Shown: positions 25,651 to 32,006 of the stretch, piece after piece
Layout: each line of letters begins with the position of its first letter
Position numbering within the stretch: the stretch's first letter is position 1
Source: Gilvimarinus agarilyticus
Lineage (GTDB): Bacteria; Pseudomonadota; Gammaproteobacteria; Pseudomonadales; Cellvibrionaceae
Length of the DNA stretch: 32,006 bases
NCBI RefSeq assembly: GCF_000832015.1
Contig: NZ_JXCJ01000001.1
Location: 3,809,900-3,841,905, forward strand
Reading direction: 5' to 3'
The notes under the pieces: model-generated
Seen by the model: the letters and a program-made list of their open reading frames with translations, nothing else
The model's database searches: none
What the model was told of the DNA's origin: nothing
Translations under genes and position numbers: made by a program

Positions 25651-25682
25651 AAAGGAAAGATTTTTATGTGTGGGGAAGGGAT

Positions 25683-27575
25683 ATGCTTTTAATCGAAGGG
25701 CTTGCGGGGTTGCGGTCGGTGCTTGGCCGAAGAGCCCTTGCTACACTATTGGTTGGCTTTACTTCATTACCTTGTGCTGGGCAGCAAGGTTTAACGCCAC
25801 CACCTGAAATTTCGTTTGAAGATGGAGCCGGGGTTAATTTGTTGTCTGGGTACCCTGTTTTTAAATTATCAGATGTAAAGATAGGGCAAGGCGAAAACAT
25901 GTTGCATCATACGATTGCTACGTATGATGGTTTCTTTCGGGGTTTCCGCGACAACTTCGAGTTGTCGGCCACCATATCTGGAACCACTTCAGTTATGTAT
26001 GGACTGAATACAAGTTATTTAGTCCGGAAGGTGACTGTGGGTGCCAAGAGTCAGGATTTTTCTGTGGAAACAGGAAGCTTGTTTGATTTTGCGACTTACA
26101 CTCCAGAAAAAAATGACGGTGCATCGTTAATTCAGAATGCCGACGACACGTTTACATATGTAGATTCGTCTGGAGCTGTTGCAGAGATTGGAGAGACACG
26201 TCCTGGAAGTGAGTATCCTTATGGCGGGAAGGTAACCTACCCTAACGGTTTCGAACTAACTATTACTCAGCGGAAATTTCGTACGGAGTCGGTAAACACA
26301 AATACTGGTTTACAGCTTAAATACTTTTATAGGCGCAATACGCTGCCCGAGGAGCCAACAAGCAATCAAAGGGATGAGTTTTTTTATCCATCACGTATAG
26401 TGGCGCTAAATAATGCGTTTGACTACTGCGCTCCGACTGCTACGGCGTGCTCATTTGATTATGAATGGCCTACCGTAAATTATGTTTGGCCTCATCACGA
26501 TGAAATGAGTTCAGATGACGGGACGGGCACGGCGATATTTAAAGTTATAGACCCTGAGGGTGGGGTTACAACCTACAAGCACGAGTTTTTTAGCGCACAG
26601 CGTTATCAAAGTCTACCCCCTTTCGAGCCACGAATAACTCAAGTCAAATCTAAAACAAGCAATAGCGTTGCAACTTCAACCTTTGATTATGCCAACAACA
26701 TTCTTTGTCGCTTGGATGGCGGCAATTGGGATTGTAATAAGTTGAGGAGTAATGTAGTGGCTGAGGCTAAAGTTGGCGGTGCAGAGTGGCATTATAGATA
26801 CGATGCCCCTAGTGCCACATTTGTTGGTTACGCTGCAAGTACCGGGCCTAATGGGGTAGCCAGTGTTGTTACCAATGTAGGGGCTGCCTCACCTCGATTG
26901 ACGAACGTGGAGACTCCAGCTGGCGTCAGTAATGTCCGATTTTACCAGAATGAGCACAATAAGGTTAAAAGCGCTACTGTAAAAGGCAAAGATCTGGGCT
27001 ATGTATACGATGCTCGGGGAAATCTAATTCAGACGACACAGACAGGTGTGTCTGGTTCCAATGAGGCTGGTGTCGCCATAGTTCAATCAGCAGGCTACGA
27101 GCCAGAGTGTAACGATGACAACATAAAGTGGTGTAATAAGCCGCTATGGGTTAAAGATGCAAAAAATAACCAGACTGATTATGAATACTATGATGACACC
27201 GGGCAGATCAAGAGTGTTGTAAAACCGGCTGACGCTAATGGTGTTAGACCTCAAACATTTTACAGATATGAAGATCGTTACGCGTGGTACAAGAGTGCCA
27301 GTGGCTATGTGCAAGCTGACACACCGATGTCATTGCTTGTAGAGAAAGTTACTTGCTCTGGCGGCTCTATGGTGGCCGGAGAATGCGCCGCTCAAGGTAA
27401 TCAACTAACGACTCGTTATGTTTACGGGCCAGATCAGGGGCCTAATAATTTATGGCTCCGGGGGGTGGAGCGTGTGGCGGGCGGAGAGGTTCGACGCACT
27501 TGTTACCAGTACGATATGTATGGAAATGTTGTGTCGGAATCGACACCTAAAGCTGCGCTTAGCAGTTGTCAGTGA
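25683..27575 (+). CDS. Exported Rhs/YD-repeat protein, N-terminal shell part
   Basis: About 630 residues from the ATG at 25683; the open frame begins at a GTG at 25668. A signal peptide is visible (RRALATLLVGFTSLPCAG). The mature part begins with ISFEDGAGVNLLSGYPVFKLSDVKIG and FFRGFRDNF, typical of the N-terminal region of secreted YD-repeat proteins. YD motifs become frequent toward the C-terminus: LGYVYDARGNLIQTTQTG, DYEYYDDTGQIKSVV and CYQYDMYGNVVSESTP. It lacks the Rhs core. An 8-codon ORF (25666-25692, MCGEGICF) with AAGGA upstream overlaps its start and could couple translation. It ends 10 nt before the next YD gene, which carries the core. Confidence 0.8.
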   Translation: MLLIEGLAGLRSVLGRRALATLLVGFTSLPCAGQQGLTPPPEISFEDGAGVNLLSGYPVFKLSDVKIGQGENMLHHTIATYDGFFRGFRDNFELSATISGTTSVMYGLNTSYLVRKVTVGAKSQDFSVETGSLFDFATYTPEKNDGASLIQNADDTFTYVDSSGAVAEIGETRPGSEYPYGGKVTYPNGFELTITQRKFRTESVNTNTGLQLKYFYRRNTLPEEPTSNQRDEFFYPSRIVALNNAFDYCAPTATACSFDYEWPTVNYVWPHHDEMSSDDGTGTAIFKVIDPEGGVTTYKHEFFSAQRYQSLPPFEPRITQVKSKTSNSVATSTFDYANNILCRLDGGNWDCNKLRSNVVAEAKVGGAEWHYRYDAPSATFVGYAASTGPNGVASVVTNVGAASPRLTNVETPAGVSNVRFYQNEHNKVKSATVKGKDLGYVYDARGNLIQTTQTGVSGSNEAGVAIVQSAGYEPECNDDNIKWCNKPLWVKDAKNNQTDYEYYDDTGQIKSVVKPADANGVRPQTFYRYEDRYAWYKSASGYVQADTPMSLLVEKVTCSGGSMVAGECAAQGNQLTTRYVYGPDQGPNNLWLRGVERVAGGEVRRTCYQYDMYGNVVSESTPKAALSSCQ

Positions 27576-27585
27576 GGAGTCGGTT

Positions 27586-30162
27586 ATGGACAACAATAGA
27601 ACTCAGTTAGGTATTCTTAAATATCTTGTGGCTGTTAATGTCGCTTTTAGCGTACTTGCCACTATTTCGACGATGGCTTATGCGTCCGGGGCTGCGTTTA
27701 CCTGGGCTAAGCGCTATAACCTTAATGGGCAGCTTACCGCTACTATCTCTGCAGACCCTGACGGAGGAGGCGCGTTAAGATATATAGCACAAAGGATACA
27801 GTACAACGCGCAAGGGATGCAGGAGCGGGTAGAAAGTGGGTATTTAGACCAATGGCCATCGCACACAGTTAAGCCAAGGAATTGGGAGGCCGAGGGATTC
27901 AGTTTTCAGGTGCATGATGCAACTTATTTTACTTACGATAACTGGGGAAGACCGCTTAGCGAGCAAAAAGTGGACTCTCAGGGAGTTGCGTACAGTCTAA
28001 CGCAGTTCTCGTACGACTCGCTGGGGCGCTTACGTTGTCGAGTAGTGCGAATGAGTTCTACAGAATTGTCTTCTTTATCTGCTTGTAGTGTGGCCAGTGG
28101 TGGTGACGGCGAAGATCGCGTTACTCGTTATACCTACGACAACAAAGACCGAGTCACCTTGATCGAAAAAGCGTATGGCACTTCTTTAAGGCAAAGCTAT
28201 GCCAAGTACACATATAACCTGTTTTGGCAACAATCATCCGTAAAAGATGCCAATGGTAATTATACGGAGCTGCAATACGATGGCTTTGGTCGATTAAAGA
28301 AAATGCTGTTCCCCTCCAAAACTCAGCCAGGCACCTCCAGTGCCAGTGACTATGAATGGTACGACTACGACAATAATGGTAATTTGACCGTTTTGAGAAA
28401 GCGTAGTGGCCAGACTATTCGCTACCAGTACGATAGCCTTGATAGAGTTACTGTTAAAAATATACCCAATGGGACAGCGAACGATGTTTACTATCGCTAT
28501 AACCTTCAAGGGTTAGAGCTGTCTGCCCGATACGGCAGCTCGACAGGGTATGGTGTTACCGCTAGCTACAATGGCTTTGGCGAGATAATGTCGGAGACGA
28601 CTTCCTCGACCAACGGTAGTTATACAGTGAGGTATCAATACGACCTCAATGGCAATATTACTCGGCTCACCTATCCAGACAATCGCTATTTCTCCTATGA
28701 GCATGATGGCCTAGACCGTCTTATAAAACTCAAAAACCAAAGCGGTAATGTGCTTAGCTCTTATACATATGATAATTACGGCCAGCTTGAATCGTTAAGC
28801 TCTAGAGGCAGTGTAACGGCCTTTGGTTATGATCCTATAGCCCGTCTGAATGCTATTCAGTACCAAGTTGAGGGGCAATTGCATGATCTGAGTATCGATT
28901 TTGAGTTTAACTCTGCCAATCAGATTGTTCAAAAAACAATTAGCAATAACTTGTATGCTCATAAAGCCGGTAGTGGTCAGCCCGGAAATTATCAGGTAAA
29001 CGGACTCAATCAATACGAGAGTTTTGCAGGGACTGATTTTACTTACGATGATAATGGAAATATGACATCGACGGGCAGCCTTGATTTTACCTATGATGTT
29101 GAAAACCGATTAATATCAGCCTCCGGTGGTAGCAATGTTGCTTTTAGCTATGACCCTAAAGGGCGCTTACAGGTTGAGAGCCCCAATAGTGGCTTAAGTA
29201 CAGTGTTTGTGTATGCTGGCGATGCCTTAATAGCGGAATACCAAAACGGTCAAATGATTCATCGGTATGTACACAACTTAAAGGGACGTGAAGCCCCGTT
29301 GATAGCTTATACAGGTAGCGCCATTGGTCGCGCAAACCGCCATCACCTGCAAGTCAATCACCAAGGGTCAGTGATTGCTGCGACTAACGCTGACGGCGCG
29401 GTCGACTATATTAATACTTATGACGTTTATGGCATTCCTGGGGCTGACAATCAAGGTAGATTTACTTATACGGGCCAGACTTTTTTGCCTTCTCTGGGGA
29501 TGTACTACTACAAAGCTCGAATTTATAGTCCGGAGTTAGGGCGGTTTTTGCAGACCGACCCTATCGGTTACGAAGACCAGATGAATTTGTACGCCTACGT
29601 CGGGAATGACCCCATGAATATGACTGACCCTACCGGAATGTACGGTAAAGGTAACGGTTGGAGCGATAAGGATTGGAAAAAATTTGACGCTGCACAAAAG
29701 GAAGCAGCGGCTAATATGACAACGGCGGCGGGAGACCTCAAAAGCGAGGCTGGTCAGCTAGGCGAAGGAGAGGTGAGCGGAGATGGCTACTCCGCAAGCG
29801 AATTGAACTCAATGGCTGACACCCTAGATGCTGGGGCGAAAGCCTTGAATGATGATGGATCGGGAGGCTATTTCGCTCACTCTGGAAATTCTTCTGATAC
29901 AGATGGTTATTTCGCGGCGGCTGAAGTAGGAGGCACTTCTATGACCGTTGATGTTGGAAATGCGTCTTTTCAAGATCATTCATCAGTCAGGTGGATGGCT
30001 GGCCATGAGTCACTCCATAATGCAGGGTTAGAAGATCAAAAACGAGTGGGCTATACCGCATACAGGTTCGGTAACTTTGGTCAGAAGCGAGCATTTAAAA
30101 AACTGTCAAAATCATTACGCCATAAAAACCCTGATCATGTTATGAGTGAAGTCTATCCATGA
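27586..30162 (+). CDS. Exported Rhs core protein with a C-terminal metzincin-like toxin domain
   Basis: An 858-residue protein from the ATG at 27586, which has GAGGAG 6-7 nt upstream; the open frame extends upstream to 27418, inside the previous gene. Signal peptide about residues 1-34 (LVAVNVAFSVLATISTMAYA). YD repeats fill residues 40-630. The Rhs core is GRFLQTDPIGYEDQMNLYAY followed by YVGNDPMNMTDPTGM, ending near residue 684. The remaining 175 residues are a variable tip: HESLHNAGLED (807-817) fits HExxHxxGxxD of metzincins, and HVMSEVY (851-857) fits their Met-turn. Predicted activity is a zinc protease. The stop overlaps the next gene (ATGA). Confidence 0.85.
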   Translation: MDNNRTQLGILKYLVAVNVAFSVLATISTMAYASGAAFTWAKRYNLNGQLTATISADPDGGGALRYIAQRIQYNAQGMQERVESGYLDQWPSHTVKPRNWEAEGFSFQVHDATYFTYDNWGRPLSEQKVDSQGVAYSLTQFSYDSLGRLRCRVVRMSSTELSSLSACSVASGGDGEDRVTRYTYDNKDRVTLIEKAYGTSLRQSYAKYTYNLFWQQSSVKDANGNYTELQYDGFGRLKKMLFPSKTQPGTSSASDYEWYDYDNNGNLTVLRKRSGQTIRYQYDSLDRVTVKNIPNGTANDVYYRYNLQGLELSARYGSSTGYGVTASYNGFGEIMSETTSSTNGSYTVRYQYDLNGNITRLTYPDNRYFSYEHDGLDRLIKLKNQSGNVLSSYTYDNYGQLESLSSRGSVTAFGYDPIARLNAIQYQVEGQLHDLSIDFEFNSANQIVQKTISNNLYAHKAGSGQPGNYQVNGLNQYESFAGTDFTYDDNGNMTSTGSLDFTYDVENRLISASGGSNVAFSYDPKGRLQVESPNSGLSTVFVYAGDALIAEYQNGQMIHRYVHNLKGREAPLIAYTGSAIGRANRHHLQVNHQGSVIAATNADGAVDYINTYDVYGIPGADNQGRFTYTGQTFLPSLGMYYYKARIYSPELGRFLQTDPIGYEDQMNLYAYVGNDPMNMTDPTGMYGKGNGWSDKDWKKFDAAQKEAAANMTTAAGDLKSEAGQLGEGEVSGDGYSASELNSMADTLDAGAKALNDDGSGGYFAHSGNSSDTDGYFAAAEVGGTSMTVDVGNASFQDHSSVRWMAGHESLHNAGLEDQKRVGYTAYRFGNFGQKRAFKKLSKSLRHKNPDHVMSEVYP

Positions 30163-30548
30163 AAGAACTTTTTGTAATAGCATTATCAATCTGCTTGTTT
30201 CAGATGGCCGAAGCTAGTACGTGCTTCGTTGAGGAAGCAAGTCCTGAGGCGGCTGAGAATTACGCTGACCGAGTTGGCATTTCTACTGAGCGACGGGGTA
30301 GCTTGTCTGATGTAGACGTCATTTTGCCTGCCACCGCTGACGGATACGCATTAAGTGAAGTGTTTTTCGTGGTTTCGAAAGAGGAAAGCGATGTCAACGA
30401 GGTATCTATTCCCGTTGCAGCAAGAGAGGTAAATGAGGAAACGTTGGGTGCCTCTTTCACTCTGCCGATTAGTCTGCTCCAAAGGGCAAGCCTAATAGTG
30501 ACATATGGGCGTTGCGGAGCAGAGTACCAGTTAAAGCTGGGAAAATAA
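30159..30548 (+). CDS. Exported small protein, candidate immunity protein for the Rhs metzincin toxin
   Basis: A 129-residue protein with signal peptide MKELFVIALSICLFQMAEAS and a mature part of about 110 residues with predicted beta strands (DVDVILPATADGYALSEVFFVVSK; SFTLPISLLQRASLIVTYG). Two cysteines occur, CF near residue 22 and RCGAEYQ near the end. No family is recognised. The ATG overlaps the Rhs stop by 4 nt, the usual place for an immunity gene of a polymorphic toxin. Export matches an exported toxin and suggests it blocks the protease in the periplasm. The role is inferred from position and signal peptide alone. Confidence 0.65.
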   Translation: MKELFVIALSICLFQMAEASTCFVEEASPEAAENYADRVGISTERRGSLSDVDVILPATADGYALSEVFFVVSKEESDVNEVSIPVAAREVNEETLGASFTLPISLLQRASLIVTYGRCGAEYQLKLGK

Positions 30549-30614
30549 TTATTGAACAGCGGATCAATGGGGGCACGAGCAATGGGATCAGATCTTGCCT
30601 TTTGCCTCTTGATG

Positions 30615-30630
30615 AACAAGCCCAGCCGGT
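30615..30630. repeat. Left arm of a 16-bp inverted repeat
   Basis: AACAAGCCCAGCCGGT is the exact reverse complement of 30681-30696. The pair could form a long hairpin with a 50-nt loop that competes with the small terminator hairpin at 30671-30690. Confidence 0.6.
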
Positions 30631-30670
30631 AAGGTAATCTGGGACACCCACACTTAGAACTACTGAAAAA

Positions 30671-30702
30671 CCCAGCCGCTACCGGCTGGGCTTGTTCTTT
30701 TT
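30671..30702. terminator. Bidirectional intrinsic terminator
   Basis: CCCAGCCG (30671-30678) pairs with CGGCTGGG (30683-30690) around a 4-nt loop. On the plus strand it is followed by CTTGTTCTTTTTT, ending the immunity gene transcript; on the minus strand by TTTTTCAG, ending the symE transcript. It separates two convergent toxin genes. Confidence 0.75.
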
Positions 30703-30708
30703 AACTGT

Positions 30709-30933
30709 CTATGTTTCCTGCGTGGTCAACACCAAACACCCGGCCATGACGCGGACGGTGACGGGCGCGTCAATGGCAAAGCCGGCGCGCTCAAGCCAGT
30801 GGCCCTGCAGGCGCAGCCAGGGCACCTTGGCCTGGGAGCGGTCCTTGCGCCGGTAGTCGTAACGCATCTGCCCCATCTTGATCTGGCGGGTATGACACAC
30901 CGGCGCGGTGTGTGTAGACTTGGCTTTAGCCAT
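30709..30933 (-). CDS. symE: SymE-family toxin
   Basis: A 74-residue protein. The C-terminal half PWLRLQGHWLERAGFAIDAP, then VTVRVMAGCLVLT (residues 38-70), matches the SymE family (AbrB/MazE-like fold). SymE in E. coli is an SOS-induced toxin with RNA cleavage activity, repressed by an antisense RNA (SymR). The start at 30933 has AGGAGGT 7 nt upstream, an unusually strong site. An antisense RNA would lie on the plus strand over this start, but no promoter for it could be identified. The gene lies downstream of a decayed regulator on the same strand. Confidence 0.75.
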   Translation of the reverse strand: MAKAKSTHTAPVCHTRQIKMGQMRYDYRRKDRSQAKVPWLRLQGHWLERAGFAIDAPVTVRVMAGCLVLTTQET

Positions 30934-30963
30934 GGTAACCTCCTATTCAGGTTGCTGTGGTTA

Positions 30964-30997
30964 GCAGGCCTTGGGTGTGTCCGCACCGTTGGCCTGC
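30964..30997. promoter_or_regulatory. Inverted repeat upstream of symE
   Basis: GCAGGCC (30964-30970) and GGCCTGC (30991-30997) flank a 20-nt spacer that itself contains GGTG/CACC. It lies 31-64 nt upstream of symE and could be an operator or part of an antisense RNA. No function can be proven from the sequence. Confidence 0.3.
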
Positions 30998-31009
30998 GCC
31001 TTCTATGGA

Positions 31010-31217
31010 TTAGGCCTGTTTCTTAATCTGGGCCGCCTCCAAATAGGTATCAAACACCTTCATCACTTGTCGCTTGCTGGCGGGGTCGAGCCTCTCCACT
31101 TACTGCAAGCGTCACAGCAGCCGGGAATCCAGCTGGTGATTCTTCTTTAGCGGCTTGATCCCCAACAGCTCATCAGCGCTCACACCCAGCACCTTCGCCA
31201 TCAGCGGCAAGAGGTTG
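31010..31217 (-). pseudogene. C-terminal remnant of an XRE-type regulator, two nonsense codons, cut by the IS element
   Basis: On the minus strand 69 codons from 31216 read NLLPLMAKVLGVSADELLGI, the end of an XRE helix-turn-helix domain, then KPLKKNHQLDSRLL, TGA, RLQ, TAA and VERLDPASKRQVMKVFDTYL before the stop at 31010. The nonsense codons (31112-31114 and 31100-31102) correspond to Arg CGA and Gln CAA in the usual ...LLRRLQQVEKLDP... context, each a single C-to-T change. The N-terminal half of the domain is cut off by the IS end at 31218. It may once have regulated the downstream symE. Confidence 0.75.
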
Positions 31218-31287
31218 TGTAATCCCCCAATTATCCAAGGCGGTTATTAGTAGAAAATTCCATTATAATAGGATCAAAGAGCTTTCG

Positions 31288-31554
31288 ATGAGGAAGTCAC
31301 GTTACAGCGATAGCCAGATACTGGCAATATTGAAGCAGAATGAGAGCGGCGTGTTCGTTCTGGGTTTATGCCATGAGCACGGCATGAGCTCAGCCCAGCT
31401 CTACAAGTGGCGGTCGAAGTTCGGCGGTATGGACGCGTCGATGATGAAGCGTCTCAAAGAGCTAGAAGACGAGAATCGGCGACTCAAGAAGATGTATGCC
31501 GAGGAGCGTCTCAAGGCCGAGCTACGACAGGAGGCCCTTGAGGGAGAACTGTAA
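31288..31554 (+). CDS. IS3-family transposase OrfA (DNA-binding)
   Basis: An 88-residue protein. RYSDSQILAILKQNESGVFV and LCHEHGMSSAQLYKWRSKFGG form the helix-turn-helix of IS407-like OrfA; the coiled coil LKELEDENRRLKKMYAEERLK (residues 57-78) gives the leucine-zipper-like part. It recognises the element ends. The stop TAA is 31552-31554. In close relatives the last codons overlap a GTG start of orfB; here that position reads GTA, so coupling may be lost. Confidence 0.9.
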   Translation: MRKSRYSDSQILAILKQNESGVFVLGLCHEHGMSSAQLYKWRSKFGGMDASMMKRLKELEDENRRLKKMYAEERLKAELRQEALEGEL

Positions 31555-32006
31555 AGCCATCTCAACGCAAAGAGATCGCGCAACGCGCGATCGAGAGACA
31601 CGGCATCAGTATTCGACTCGCCTGTGCCACCTATAGCATCAGTGAGAGCTGTTACCGCTATCAACCAAAGCTAGGCGGTGAGAATGCGTTAATAGCGGAC
31701 TGGTTCTTACGTTTAACGGAGACCCACAAGCGGTGGGGCTTTGGGCTGTGTTTTCTGTACCTTCGCAATGTGAAGGGTTATGGCTGGAATCATAAGCGTG
31801 TGTATCGTGATCTGGAGCTTAATTTACGCATTAAGCCTAGACGCAGGATTAAGCGTGACAAGCCTTATACGCTGAGTACTCCTACCGCCATCAATCACGT
31901 GTGGCCCATGGATTTTATGTCCGACAGCTTAAGCGACGGTAGGAGTTTGCGAACATTCAATGTGATTGACGATTATAATCGTGAGTGCCTGACGATTGAT
32001 GTTGAC
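31542..32006 (+). CDS. IS3-family transposase OrfB (DDE), partial
   Basis: The -1 frame relative to OrfA is open from 31542 to the right edge (155 codons), with KPSQRKEIAQRAIERHGISI, LACATYSISESCYRYQPKLG, RWGFGLCFLYLRNVKGYGW and VWPMDFMSDSLSDGRSLRTF, followed by NVIDDYNRECLTIDVD. The Asp of MDF and the later acidic residues belong to the DDE core. No start codon is seen (GTA at 31551 where GTG is usual), and VYRDLELNLRIK lacks the three residues of the usual VYRIYRELELNLRIK. The copy may be inactive, or OrfB could be made only by frameshifting. Confidence 0.75.

Larger units (their letters stand above)
31218..32006 (+). mobile_element. IS3-family element (IS407-like), left part
   Basis: The left end is set at 31218, TGTAATCCCCCAATTATCC, because the XRE remnant stops there and IS3 ends begin with TG. 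A -10 TATAAT at 31264-31269 precedes orfA. The order is orfA then orfB in a -1 relation, with DDE transposase sequence. The right end and target duplication are outside the window. Confidence 0.8.

Noticed and set aside
25668-25682. GTG start at 25668 for the first Rhs gene
   Set aside because: The ATG at 25683 follows a GGGAAGGG stretch and begins directly with the signal peptide; the extra five residues add nothing recognisable.
23703-30162. Possible attribution of the YD-repeat genes to a teneurin-like or wall-associated WapA protein
   Set aside because: The clear Rhs core DPxG motif, variable tip and overlapping small gene fit a polymorphic toxin locus better.

Overview
The window looks like a chromosomal segment of a marine, polysaccharide-degrading gammaproteobacterium close to the Cellvibrionaceae or pseudomonads. 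This rests on the conserved block carA-carB-greA / yhbY / (rlmE) / ftsH-folP-glmM-tpiA-secG-tRNA-Leu(GAG), on the aryl-polyene-type cluster, and on secreted sulfatase and esterase genes. It is an inference from gene content and order, not from a search.

Layout. (1) 1-4550: one edge of an aryl-polyene or related polyunsaturated-acyl cluster. A leftward chain (hot-dog dehydratase, ketosynthase-like protein, acyltransferase, two acyl carrier proteins, COG4648 membrane protein, AMP-ligase running off the edge) faces a rightward pair (second dehydratase, phosphopantetheinyl transferase). (2) 4551-6496: a structured-looking non-coding stretch, then an exported type I sulfatase. (3) 6776-18193: leftward housekeeping genes. 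Here rlmE is reduced to a frameshifted and deleted remnant, although yhbY and ftsH keep their places. A G-quadruplex-type heptamer repeat follows greA, and the carAB leader has the layout of an attenuator, with a short ORF running through a strong terminator. (4) 18451-23401: accessory exported enzymes: an esterase, a GMC oxidoreductase translationally coupled to a Tat-signal partner with a duplicated domain, and a glycosidase-like protein. (5) 23703-30548: an island of Rhs/YD-repeat genes, visibly more AT-rich than the housekeeping genes. It holds an exported FN3 protein with a YD-repeat tail, two consecutive exported genes that look like the two parts of one Rhs shell, and an exported small protein overlapping the last gene by 4 nt. 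The Rhs C-terminal domain carries HESLHNAGLED and, about 36 residues later, HVMSEVY. This matches the metzincin signature HExxHxxGxxD plus Met-turn, so the last two genes look like a metalloprotease toxin and its exported immunity protein. (6) 30615-32006: a bidirectional terminator, a SymE-family toxin gene, and an XRE-type regulator remnant with two nonsense codons, cut by an IS3-family (IS407-like) element that runs off the right edge.

The strongest candidates for something new are the exported, split Rhs/metzincin system with its exported partner, the rlmE loss in an otherwise conserved neighbourhood, the carAB leader, and the GMC/duplicated-domain pair.
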